From the NCBI GenBank assembly GCA_934589325.1, contig CAKTNU010000073.1, positions 1-8,293 of the forward strand: 8,293 nt of DNA, read 5' to 3'. Under the pieces are notes generated by a model. The model did not search any database. It saw only the letters and a list, made by a program, of their open reading frames with translations, and had not been told where the DNA came from. The stretch is from an uncultured Oscillospiraceae bacterium (lineage in GTDB: Bacteria; Bacillota_A; Clostridia; Oscillospirales; Oscillospiraceae). This document shows, one piece after another, positions 1 to 5,058 of this stretch. A program made the position numbers and the translations under genes. The stretch's first letter is position 1; each line of letters begins with the position of its first letter.

Positions 1-1054
1 CTTCCCCACGTACCACGCGCAGGACGCCGGCCGACAGTGCCTCCATCTCTATCGCACCCGGTCTGACTATTACCGGTGCGATAAAGCCGACCAGTTCCTC
101 GACCTTCTTGGTCAACAGCTTGGAGTATGCAATGCCGCCCGTCAGGACTATCGCGTCGACCTTTCCGCCGACCGTTACAGCCATTGTGCCGACATCCTTG
201 GCTATCTGATATGCAAAGGCATCAAACACCAGCGCAGCCTTTTCGTCGCCGGCTGCTATCATCGCCTCTACCTCGCGGCAGTCATTCGTACCCAGATGGG
301 CAACAAAACCGCAGTGATTAGCGAACTCATCCTTGAGCGTTTTCTCGGTGTATTTGCCGGAGAAGCACAGCTTCATGACCGCGCTGTTGGAGAATTTACC
401 GGCGCGGGACGGTGAGAAGGTGCCCTCTCCGTTTGATACGAGATCGGTTATGCGGCCGTGCTCGTGCATGCTGACGCTGCATCCGCCGCCGAGGTGACAC
501 ATGATAAAGTTTACATCGTTATAGCTCTTGCCCATACCTGCAGCAACCTCACGGCCGACAGCCTTGGTGTTGAGCGTATGGCAGGCCGCTGAGCGCTTGA
601 TGCCGGGCAGACCTGTTATTTTTGCGACCGGCTTCATCTCGTCCACCATAACGACGTCATAATTATACGCCGGGATGCCGAACTCCTTGACCCACTCGTA
701 TGCGATTATCGGAGCCAGACACATCGGATGCACCGCGTTCACAGGCTTGAGGCACTCGTCTACCATATCCTGATCTATCTCGTAGGCACCGCCGTGATAT
801 CTGCGTCCGGCCGGGCAGCCGCGTGCGGCGATGATGTCGATATCCGACGGCTTGAGGCCATGCTTCTCGAGGTACTCGTTTATCGCGGCCTTGCGCATAG
901 GCAGCTGGCTGATGATATCCGGGTAACGGTTTATCTCGTCGGCGGAATGTTCGAGATTTGTTTCGTCGAGTTTTTTGTCATTTTCAAACAGGGCAAGCTT
1001 AGTTGTAGTAGAGCCTGGGTTGATGCAGAGAATTTTGTAGATTTTTTCTTCCAT
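1..1054 (-). CDS. buk: Butyrate kinase, C-terminus cut off by window edge
   Basis: This is a cytoplasmic acyl kinase of the acetate/butyrate kinase (ASKHA) family. It interconverts butyryl-phosphate plus ADP with butyrate plus ATP, the last step of kinase-route butyrate formation. 351 residues are visible and the family is about 355 long, so only a few C-terminal residues are missing. Visible motifs are the N-terminal phosphate loop NPGSTTTK (12-19), HLGGGCS (187-193), the Buk-type segment NGEGTFSPSRAG (208-219) and the adenosine-site loop LTGGIAYS (304-311). Frequent Buk features nearby include FSGKYT and LGTNDCREVE. The segment 208-219 departs from the usual EGPFSPERSG form, so this may be a divergent paralog acting on another short or branched acyl phosphate. 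The ATG is preceded by AAAGGA at good spacing. It lies 14 bases after the MBL hydrolase stop, so the two genes are surely cotranscribed. No phosphotransbutyrylase gene is present in the window. Confidence 0.93.
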   Translation of the reverse strand, partial: MEEKIYKILCINPGSTTTKLALFENDKKLDETNLEHSADEINRYPDIISQLPMRKAAINEYLEKHGLKPSDIDIIAARGCPAGRRYHGGAYEIDQDMVDECLKPVNAVHPMCLAPIIAYEWVKEFGIPAYNYDVVMVDEMKPVAKITGLPGIKRSAACHTLNTKAVGREVAAGMGKSYNDVNFIMCHLGGGCSVSMHEHGRITDLVSNGEGTFSPSRAGKFSNSAVMKLCFSGKYTEKTLKDEFANHCGFVAHLGTNDCREVEAMIAAGDEKAALVFDAFAYQIAKDVGTMAVTVGGKVDAIVLTGGIAYSKLLTKKVEELVGFIAPVIVRPGAIEMEALSAGVLRVVRGE

Positions 1055-1068
1055 GTCGATGTTCCTTT

Positions 1069-1710
1069 TTATATATAGTTTATGTCGTTGTGCGCTTTTT
1101 CATAGGCCACACTACTCTCCGGGCCGTGACCGCAGTATATGGTCGTACTATATGGCAGCGGGAAAATCTTCCGACGGATGCTCTCGGCGGAAAGCAGCCT
1201 GTCCGCCCCGGCAAGGTCCATGCGTCCGGTCGTTCCGCGGAGTATCGTATCCCCGCAGAATAGACTGCCCGGCGTGTACAGCGACAGTTCCCCCGGCGTA
1301 TGCCCCGGTGTTTCGAGCACATGCAGGCGCACATCGCCGATGTCGAGCGTATTCCCCTCGGCAAGGTATCGGTCTATCGTAAACGGCTCCACCGGCGCGG
1401 ATTTTGCGAAATCTGCCGCATTCAGCTTTGAATCGCATATAAACGCTTCGTCGGCCGCACTCATACATATTTGTGCGCCGGTCAGCCGACTAAGCTCGGC
1501 AGCGCACATGATATGGTCGAAATGGCCGTGAGTCAGGACTATGTATTTCAGCCGCAGTACACCGCTGACAAGCCGCTCAACTATGTTCCCTGCCTCTCCG
1601 CCAGGGTCTATCACCAACGCGTCAGGATATTCGGTATCGCGCAGGAAATAGCAGTTTACGCTGACCGGCCCGGAGCGCTGAACCAGCTTCGTTATTTCAA
1701 GCCGCCCCAT
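1069..1710 (-). CDS. MBL-fold metallohydrolase, glyoxalase II-like
   Basis: This is a 213-aa metallo-beta-lactamase-fold hydrolase, probably cytoplasmic as no signal peptide is seen. The metal ligands are all present: THGHFDH at 60-66 (H61, H63, D65, H66), PGHTPG with H137, CGDTI with D154 and CGHG with H195. Length and motif spacing fit the short bacterial glyoxalase II-like group, whose members hydrolyse thioesters or are uncharacterised. The true substrate cannot be read from sequence. The ATG follows GGAGG (1716-1720) with a 5-base gap, which fixes the start. It is the first gene of a transcript whose second gene is butyrate kinase, 14 bases downstream. A thioesterase-like or detoxifying role near acyl-CoA/acyl-phosphate metabolism is therefore possible, but this is inference. 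Confidence 0.9.
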   Translation of the reverse strand: MGRLEITKLVQRSGPVSVNCYFLRDTEYPDALVIDPGGEAGNIVERLVSGVLRLKYIVLTHGHFDHIMCAAELSRLTGAQICMSAADEAFICDSKLNAADFAKSAPVEPFTIDRYLAEGNTLDIGDVRLHVLETPGHTPGELSLYTPGSLFCGDTILRGTTGRMDLAGADRLLSAESIRRKIFPLPYSTTIYCGHGPESSVAYEKAHNDINYI

Positions 1711-1742
1711 ATCCGCCTCCGATTTTCAAATCTGTATGATAG

Positions 1743-1771
1743 ATTATAATAAATCTGTCATATAACTTCAA
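1743..1771 (-). promoter_or_regulatory. Sigma-A promoter for MBL hydrolase-buk
   Basis: Read on the minus strand, TTGAAG (1771-1766) and a perfect TATAAT (1748-1743) are separated by exactly 17 bases. Transcription would begin near 1736, about 26 bases before the MBL hydrolase ATG. The match is strong enough to call the promoter from sequence alone. Confidence 0.85.
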
Positions 1772-1779
1772 GGGGTTGT

Positions 1780-1793
1780 CTGATATTTATCAG
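1780..1793. promoter_or_regulatory. 14-bp palindrome upstream of the -35 box, possible operator
   Basis: CTGATATTTATCAG has two perfect 6-base arms around TT. It lies 8 bases upstream of the -35 box of the MBL-buk promoter, a typical place for a regulator site. No known consensus fits; the Rex motif in particular does not match. A chance palindrome in AT-rich DNA remains possible. Confidence 0.3.
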
Positions 1794-1936
1794 GATTATT
1801 GCTATTTTCGTGATATGTTCCAAAAAAGCTGTATTATTTTTGCGCAAGATGTTAAATCAAATCATCAGCGTGTTTCTTTTATTAATGCCGCTGTCCGTCA
1901 TATATCTCTTCCGGATATATCATATTCCCGCTCCGA

Positions 1937-1965
1937 TTGACATTTTTCAGTGGAGCGGATATACT
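1937..1965 (+). promoter_or_regulatory. Sigma-A promoter for isochorismatase-type operon
   Basis: A perfect TTGACA (1937-1942) and TATACT (1960-1965) are separated by 17 bases. Transcription would start near 1972, leaving a leader of about 30 bases before the ATG at 2003. The promoter sits within an inverted repeat, CCGCTCC (1928-1934) and GGAGCGG (1952-1958). One arm lies upstream of the -35 and the other in the spacer, so a repressor could bind there. A TTG codon in this -35 box is in frame with the gene, but the promoter shows it is not the start. Confidence 0.88.
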
Positions 1966-2002
1966 TTATTCGGGTATACTTACTTATTCACCGGAGGAAA
2001 GC

Positions 2003-2590
2003 ATGAAAAAATACGCTCTTGTTATGATAGATATGCAGCGCGGCTTCATAGATCCAGCCTCGCCTATATGCATCCCCGACGCGGCGGCGACCGTACCGGC
2101 CTGCGCCGAGGCACTGACGCTCTGCCGCAGCAGCGGCGTACCGGTCGTTTTCGCGACACGGCACTACCGCGCCGACGGAAGCGACGTGGAACGCTGCCGC
2201 CGCGAGGTATGGGAGCACGGCGGGAAGCCGCTGTCAGAGGTCTGCGATGAGCGGATATCTGACTCATTCCCAGACGAGTTCACGACTGCGGCATCCGACT
2301 ATTTCATCGTCAAGCCCCGTTTCTCTGCCTTTTTCCACACTGAGCTTGACCTAATACTGCGCAGGCTCGGCGTAGACACCGTGATACTCGCCGGAACTAC
2401 CACTCCAAACTGCATACGTTCCAGCTGTTATGACGCACTGTCGCTCGACTATGATGTCGTCGTCCTGTCGGACTGCACATCTTCAGTAAATTCCGAGGTG
2501 CAGCGCGCCAACCTGTCCGATATGGCACGCATCGGCGCGGATATAATGACACTCGCCGATCTGCGCGGCATCTTGAGCAGGGACACATGA
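2003..2590 (+). CDS. Isochorismatase-family cysteine hydrolase
   Basis: This is a 195-aa cytoplasmic hydrolase of the isochorismatase/nicotinamidase fold. The catalytic triad is visible: D10 in ALVMIDMQRGF, K104 in IVKPRFSAF and the nucleophile C137 in GTTTPNCIRSSCYDA, with the usual following segment VVVLSDCTSS. Known family members hydrolyse amides, isochorismate or related compounds (nicotinamide, N-carbamoyl compounds, ureidoacrylate). The substrate here is not identifiable. The start at 2003 is chosen because GGAGGA (1993-1998) lies 5-6 bases upstream and because a longer in-frame start would fall in the promoter. The downstream gene begins inside the stop codon (ATGA, 2587-2590), so the two are translationally coupled. 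Confidence 0.9.
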   Translation: MKKYALVMIDMQRGFIDPASPICIPDAAATVPACAEALTLCRSSGVPVVFATRHYRADGSDVERCRREVWEHGGKPLSEVCDERISDSFPDEFTTAASDYFIVKPRFSAFFHTELDLILRRLGVDTVILAGTTTPNCIRSSCYDALSLDYDVVVLSDCTSSVNSEVQRANLSDMARIGADIMTLADLRGILSRDT

Positions 2591-3303
2591 AGCGCCGCAC
2601 CGCGCTTATCCTGTCAGCGGCCGCAGTTCTGCTCATCTGTGCGGCGGTAATGGCCTCGTCTGTGCTGCACAGCGCAAAGCCACAGCCGTCGGCAGCGCTG
2701 CCCGCGGAAACACCCGCAGCAAAAATGCCGGCTGCAGAACCTTCGGCCAATGCTGAGGCCGGATCAATGGCCACGATCGCCGCCGAGAGCGCATATGTCG
2801 TCGCCGGGCAATACCGGGACATTTATGACGCGATATATACCGGCGGCGGGCTGAAGCTGACAGATGCACAGGAGCGCGAAATAATTGACCGACTCGGTTC
2901 GTTGGGATATATCGCTGCAATGCAGTATGGCGGCACTGAAACGGCAAACGCCGGACTTGCGGCGGAATTTATGTCGGCATATGACTCCGGCAGTGACACG
3001 CGGCTGACTGTCTACGAGCTTTGCCCCGACGCAGGCTTTCTGCGCCATGAGCTCAGCTTGACTGACGGCGAGCTCAACGTGACCCGCACCAGACTGGCAT
3101 GGCTTACCGGGGACGGGACGCGGTTCCAAGGCAGTGAACCTACCGTTACCTATTCCGAGACCTATGACGTCACGGCGCTTTATACCGAGGGCGGCTGGCT
3201 GTGCTATGACTACTATCTGCCGGATAACCCTGCAGGGAGCAAGCACGATGGACATATCGAGACCCTTACGCGGCTTTGGATAGGCGCAGATCAGTTAACA
3301 TGA
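2587..3303 (+). CDS. Membrane-anchored extracytoplasmic protein of unknown function
   Basis: This is a 238-aa protein I do not recognise. The N-terminus is a signal peptide or signal anchor: MKRR followed by a hydrophobic stretch at residues 6-28. No lipobox is seen, because the Cys at 18 is preceded by Ile. Residues 30-66 form an Ala/Pro-rich linker, as in proteins tethered outside the membrane. The remainder (about 67-238) begins with a helical part (SAYVVAGQYRDIYDAIYTGG) and continues with a beta-rich part containing many aromatic residues (VTYSETYDVTALYTEGGWL). This resembles small NTF2-like or other extracytoplasmic domains, but the resemblance is only general. The start codon overlaps the preceding stop as ATGA, with a weak AGGG 5 bases upstream, so expression probably depends on coupling to the hydrolase gene. 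The stop is followed directly by a terminator hairpin. Confidence 0.82.
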   Translation: MKRRTALILSAAAVLLICAAVMASSVLHSAKPQPSAALPAETPAAKMPAAEPSANAEAGSMATIAAESAYVVAGQYRDIYDAIYTGGGLKLTDAQEREIIDRLGSLGYIAAMQYGGTETANAGLAAEFMSAYDSGSDTRLTVYELCPDAGFLRHELSLTDGELNVTRTRLAWLTGDGTRFQGSEPTVTYSETYDVTALYTEGGWLCYDYYLPDNPAGSKHDGHIETLTRLWIGADQLT

Positions 3304-3313
3304 TATTGATATC

Positions 3314-3360
3314 AATAAAAAGAAAGCCCGCTGCCGGTACATTCGGCAGCGGGTATGATT
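3314..3360. terminator. Bidirectional intrinsic terminator between convergent genes
   Basis: CCCGCTGCCG (3327-3336) and CGGCAGCGGG (3344-3353) form a perfect 10-bp stem with a 7-base loop. Read on the minus strand, the stem is followed by CTTTCTTTTTATT, a good U-tract, so it ends the SASP transcript. Read on the plus strand, it is followed by TATGATTTT, a weaker U-tract, and would end the hydrolase operon. A 12-bp palindrome, ATTGATATCAAT (3305-3316), adjoins it. Confidence 0.85.
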
Positions 3361-3380
3361 TTGGGTAGAGCAAGCGGAGC

Positions 3381-3581
3381 TTACTTCATGCCGTTCTCGT
3401 AGGCCTCGATCATTTTCTTGACCATCTGGCCGCCGATGGAGCCTGCCTGACGGCTGGTAAGGTCGCCATTGTAGCCGTTCTTAAGGTTAACGCCGACTTC
3501 GGAAGCGGCCTCCATCTTGAACTTCTCCATGGCGTCGCGTGCTGCGGGGTTGACAAGATGATTACTGGTATTGGTAGACAT
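3381..3581 (-). CDS. Alpha/beta-type small acid-soluble spore protein (SASP)
   Basis: This 66-aa protein coats and protects DNA in the dormant spore and is degraded at germination by the GPR protease. The family signature is clear: KMEAASEVGV (22-31), where GPR would cut after E24, and TSRQAGSIGGQMVKKMIEAYE (42-62), close to the TSR-x-GSVGG-x-M consensus. Length is typical. The start at 3581 has GGAG (3594-3591) 9 bases upstream. The in-frame ATG at 3590 abuts the same GGAG, and a longer start at 3680 would add 33 residues unlike the family, so neither is favoured. In Bacillus such genes are transcribed in the forespore by sigma-G. Here a possible sigma-G-like promoter is weak. The gene shows that the organism forms spores. 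Confidence 0.95.
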   Translation of the reverse strand: MSTNTSNHLVNPAARDAMEKFKMEAASEVGVNLKNGYNGDLTSRQAGSIGGQMVKKMIEAYENGMK

Positions 3582-3587
3582 TGTTTG

Positions 3588-3668
3588 CATCTCCTTTTTG
3601 ATGTTTTGGGTTCGTTGCCCGTGCTTATCTTCTGCACTCAGGTTTTCTATATTCATAAAAAGGAGATG
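3588..3668 (-). repeat. Inverted repeat pairing the SASP ribosome binding site
   Basis: On the minus strand AAAAAGGAGATG (3599-3588) contains the SASP Shine-Dalgarno sequence. Its exact 12-base complement, CATCTCCTTTTT (3668-3657), lies 57 bases upstream. With one bulged C at 3600 the stem grows by three more pairs (CAT 3603-3601 with ATG 3656-3654). If both arms are transcribed, the leader could hide the ribosome binding site. Confidence 0.6.
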
Positions 3669-3684
3669 TAAATTTTTCATATTC
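3656..3684 (-). promoter_or_regulatory. Weak candidate sigma-G-like promoter for SASP
   Basis: On the minus strand, GAATA (3684-3680) is followed after 17 bases by CTTTTTA (3662-3656). It resembles the sigma-G pattern GHATR-18-CATNHTA with one mismatch in the -10 and a spacer one base short. It overlaps the upstream arm of the inverted repeat. If it is used, that arm is not in the mRNA. Confidence 0.25.
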
Positions 3685-3710
3685 GTGAAAAAACCGCCGC
3701 TTTCTCATAT

Positions 3711-3732
3711 TATATATTATTTATATATTATT
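3711..3732. repeat. Tandem repeat of TATATATTATT (two copies)
   Basis: Two perfect adjoining 11-base units form an AT-only tract. It would lie upstream of the SASP gene and could act as an UP-like element or simply as flexible DNA. No function can be assigned. Confidence 0.7.
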
Positions 3733-3848
3733 TGGTTAACGAAGAAGTCAAGAGCGTATATGTCACTGCCGTCATCTATGGCCGGTGTGACCAATCAACA
3801 GCACTTGCGGACATGACGCAGGACTGATTTTAAATCGATAAAATAATT

Positions 3849-3890
3849 TACCACCAAGGGGTATTTCCCTTGGTGGTATTTTTTCTTTCT
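3849..3890 (+). terminator. Strong intrinsic terminator without an obvious upstream gene
   Basis: TACCACCAAGGG (3849-3860) and CCCTTGGTGGTA (3867-3878) form a perfect 12-bp stem with a GTATTT loop. TTTTTTCTTTCT follows on the plus strand. On the minus strand the hairpin is followed by the weaker U-tract AAATTATTTTA, so it may also end the TetR transcript, whose stop lies about 100 bases away. The better U-tract faces the plus strand, where no gene ends here. Confidence 0.85.
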
Positions 3891-3975
3891 TATCGAACCT
3901 ACTCAGCTGGACTCCGATTTGTCTTTTATAGTCCGGGACTTAAAATGTACAAAATAGGACGTGCGGGGCTCGCCC

Positions 3976-4572
3976 CTATCTCCCCTGCGCCTCAAACCGC
4001 AGCTTTGCGCCGCGAGTGTGGTCCTGGATCACCTGACCCAGAAACGCAACGAGCTCCTCCGGGGTCTTATCTATCTCGCCGACGAGCCAGCTCTCTACAA
4101 GCCCGGCAGTGGAGACAACATAGAAATGCGTTATCATCTCAACATCGGCGTCCGGCATGTCTAGTGCGCCTATCTGTTCGCCGATCTGCTCGGCGGCGTG
4201 ATAGATCACCGCATGGATGTCCCCCTCGAAGAAGCGCTTGAGGCAATCACGCCCGACAGAGTTGAGCGCACAGAGACAGACGGCGCGGTTAGCGTCGATA
4301 TAATGGAAGAGCTGGAGCAGCCCGTCCTGCCAGAGCAGTGCGCCCTCGTGCTGGTGCAGCAGAGAGACGTCCTTTTCCTGGAACATCCAGCGCAGCAGAT
4401 CGTAGACATCCTCAAAGTGATAATAGAAATGCTGCCTGCGGATGCCGCAGAGCTCGGTTATGTCATGGATGGTTATGTCAAAGGGCTTCTGCGCCATAAG
4501 CGTTTTTAGCGCCTCAGCCAGAGCGTGCTTGGTCTGTTCGGAAGCGGTATAGGTGCGTTTATCCACGGTCAT
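3976..4572 (-). CDS. TetR/AcrR-family transcriptional regulator
   Basis: This regulator has 198 residues from the ATG at 4572. Residues 10-60 form the TetR DNA-binding domain, with the helix-turn-helix ITIHDITELCGIRRQHFYYHF (34-53). Its last part fits the family pattern in which FYYHF precedes the DLL of helix 4. The C-terminal half (about 75-190) is helical. It resembles the group with DhaS-like ligand domains (FYVVSTAGLVESWL, ending in KTPEELVAFLGQVIQ), and its ligand is unknown. The segment GAGG sits directly before the ATG. A GTG two codons on (4566) has better spacing and may be the real start. The gene ends with TAG. It is divergent from the amidohydrolase-transporter operon, with a 52-bp dyad between them, so it most likely controls that operon and perhaps itself. 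The longer in-frame ATG at 4701 would run through the dyad and the promoter and is not used here. Confidence 0.9.
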   Translation of the reverse strand: MTVDKRTYTASEQTKHALAEALKTLMAQKPFDITIHDITELCGIRRQHFYYHFEDVYDLLRWMFQEKDVSLLHQHEGALLWQDGLLQLFHYIDANRAVCLCALNSVGRDCLKRFFEGDIHAVIYHAAEQIGEQIGALDMPDADVEMITHFYVVSTAGLVESWLVGEIDKTPEELVAFLGQVIQDHTRGAKLRFEAQGR

Positions 4573-4586
4573 CCCTCTATATGCCG

Positions 4587-4615
4587 AGTATAACACAGAT
4601 GCAGCAAAATTTCGA
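4587..4615 (-). promoter_or_regulatory. Promoter for TetR regulator gene
   Basis: On the minus strand, TCGAAA (4615-4610) and TATACT (4592-4587) are separated by 17 bases. Transcription would start near 4580, leaving a leader of under 15 bases before the start codon. The -10 is strong and the -35 matches four of six bases. Confidence 0.6.
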
Positions 4616-4629
4616 GATAAATTTTTGCT

Positions 4630-4681
4630 GGTCAAACCGCCCCATATTGTCAGATTTCTGACGGCACGGGGCGGTTTGACC
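4630..4681. promoter_or_regulatory. 52-bp nested dyad, probable TetR operator
   Basis: Outer arms GGTCAAACCGCCCC (4630-4643) and GGGGCGGTTTGACC (4668-4681) are perfect 14-base inverted copies. Inside, sharing the same centre, lie GTCAGA (4649-4654) and TCTGAC (4657-4662). The element starts 15 bases upstream of the TetR -35 and ends just before the plausible -35 of the plus-strand operon. This is the expected place for an operator of the divergent regulator. Because it lies upstream of both predicted transcript starts, it is more likely a DNA site than an RNA hairpin. Binding by the neighbouring TetR protein is inference. Confidence 0.7.
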
Positions 4682-4682
4682 G

Positions 4683-4711
4683 TTGTTTTCTGACGCGGCA
4701 AGGGCTATCTT
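4683..4711 (+). promoter_or_regulatory. Probable promoter for amidohydrolase-transporter operon
   Basis: TTGTTT (4683-4688) and TATCTT (4706-4711) are 17 bases apart, with moderate matches to consensus. The predicted start near 4718 leaves about 20 bases before the ATG at 4738. The large dyad ends one base before the -35, so a bound regulator could block or recruit polymerase. Other weak -10 candidates exist nearby. Confidence 0.45.
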
Positions 4712-4737
4712 CTATCAGGAAAAAGGAGGCGGAGACT

Positions 4738-5058
4738 ATGGCGGAAAGCTATGATATCGTGCTTGACAGTCAGCTCGGCGAGCGCCGGGGGACACTGACG
4801 ATAGAGAGTCTTGACGGCTGTGTGCGCGGCAGAATATCTCTCGTAGGTTTTGACAACGCCGTGACCGGCGAGAGCCGCGGCGGTGTGCTCTATCTGCGGC
4901 ATGAGCTGTCCACGCTGATAAGCACACTGAAGTGCCGCTCCGTCATCCGCCTTGCCGGAGAGATACTTACCGGCACTGTCGAGGCCGGCGGCGCTGTGAT
5001 GAAGCTGCGCGGAACAAAAAGGACAAAGACTGGAGCTGAACAGGATGAGATTCAATAA
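4738..5058 (+). CDS. Small beta-rich protein, first of two related copies
   Basis: This is a 106-aa cytoplasmic protein of unknown function. It has no signal peptide or membrane segment. The pattern of alternating hydrophobic residues and glycines suggests an all-beta fold, with SQLG at 11-14, GTLTIE at 18-23, LTGTVEAGG at 77-85 and a final VMKLRGTKR. Its layout can be aligned by eye with the 106-aa protein at 6038-6358, including SQLG/SPMG, LTI/LTL, LTGTVEA/VTGVANA and MKLRGTK/MEIKGEL. It has a strong ribosome binding site, AGGAGG (4724-4729), 8 bases before the ATG, and is first in the operon. Its last 14 bases overlap the amidohydrolase gene. A role as an accessory or ligand-binding partner of the operon's enzyme is a guess from position only. 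Confidence 0.82.
   Translation: MAESYDIVLDSQLGERRGTLTIESLDGCVRGRISLVGFDNAVTGESRGGVLYLRHELSTLISTLKCRSVIRLAGEILTGTVEAGGAVMKLRGTKRTKTGAEQDEIQ

Larger units (their letters stand above)
3582..3975. other. Gene-free region between SASP and TetR genes
   Basis: No convincing gene is seen here. The region holds the SASP leader and an imperfect dyad TTTTTCA/TGAAAAA (3673-3692). It also holds two tandem copies of TATATATTATT (3711-3721, 3722-3732), mixed-composition sequence from 3740 to 3848, and a strong hairpin terminator at 3849-3890. A micro-ORF of 18 codons at 3760-3816 has no ribosome binding site. Nothing recognisable lies between 3891 and 3975 apart from short GGACT/AGTCC repeats. Confidence 0.6.

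Noticed and set aside
728..1078. Plus-strand frame of 116 codons
   Set aside because: It is the antisense shadow of the butyrate kinase, whose motifs and ribosome binding site are clear.
1772..1800. Possible Rex (redox sensor) site upstream of the MBL-buk promoter
   Set aside because: The TTGT start is suggestive but the second half-site (ACAA) and the spacing are absent; only a short CTGATA/TATCAG palindrome remains.
1810..2250. 146-codon plus-strand open frame with a hydrophobic N-terminus
   Set aside because: It starts in AT-rich intergenic DNA, crosses the promoter at 1937-1965 and then runs out of frame through the hydrolase gene as Arg-rich shadow. No ribosome binding site is present.
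3582..3680. Longer SASP start at 3680 adding 33 residues
   Set aside because: The extra residues do not resemble any SASP, and GGAG is correctly spaced only for the ATG at 3581.
3760..3816. 18-codon micro-ORF upstream of the terminator
   Set aside because: There is no ribosome binding site and no recognisable peptide character; an ORF of this length is expected by chance.
4573..4701. Longer TetR start at 4701
   Set aside because: It would encode the dyad and the predicted promoter, and the extra 43 residues do not resemble a TetR N-terminus.
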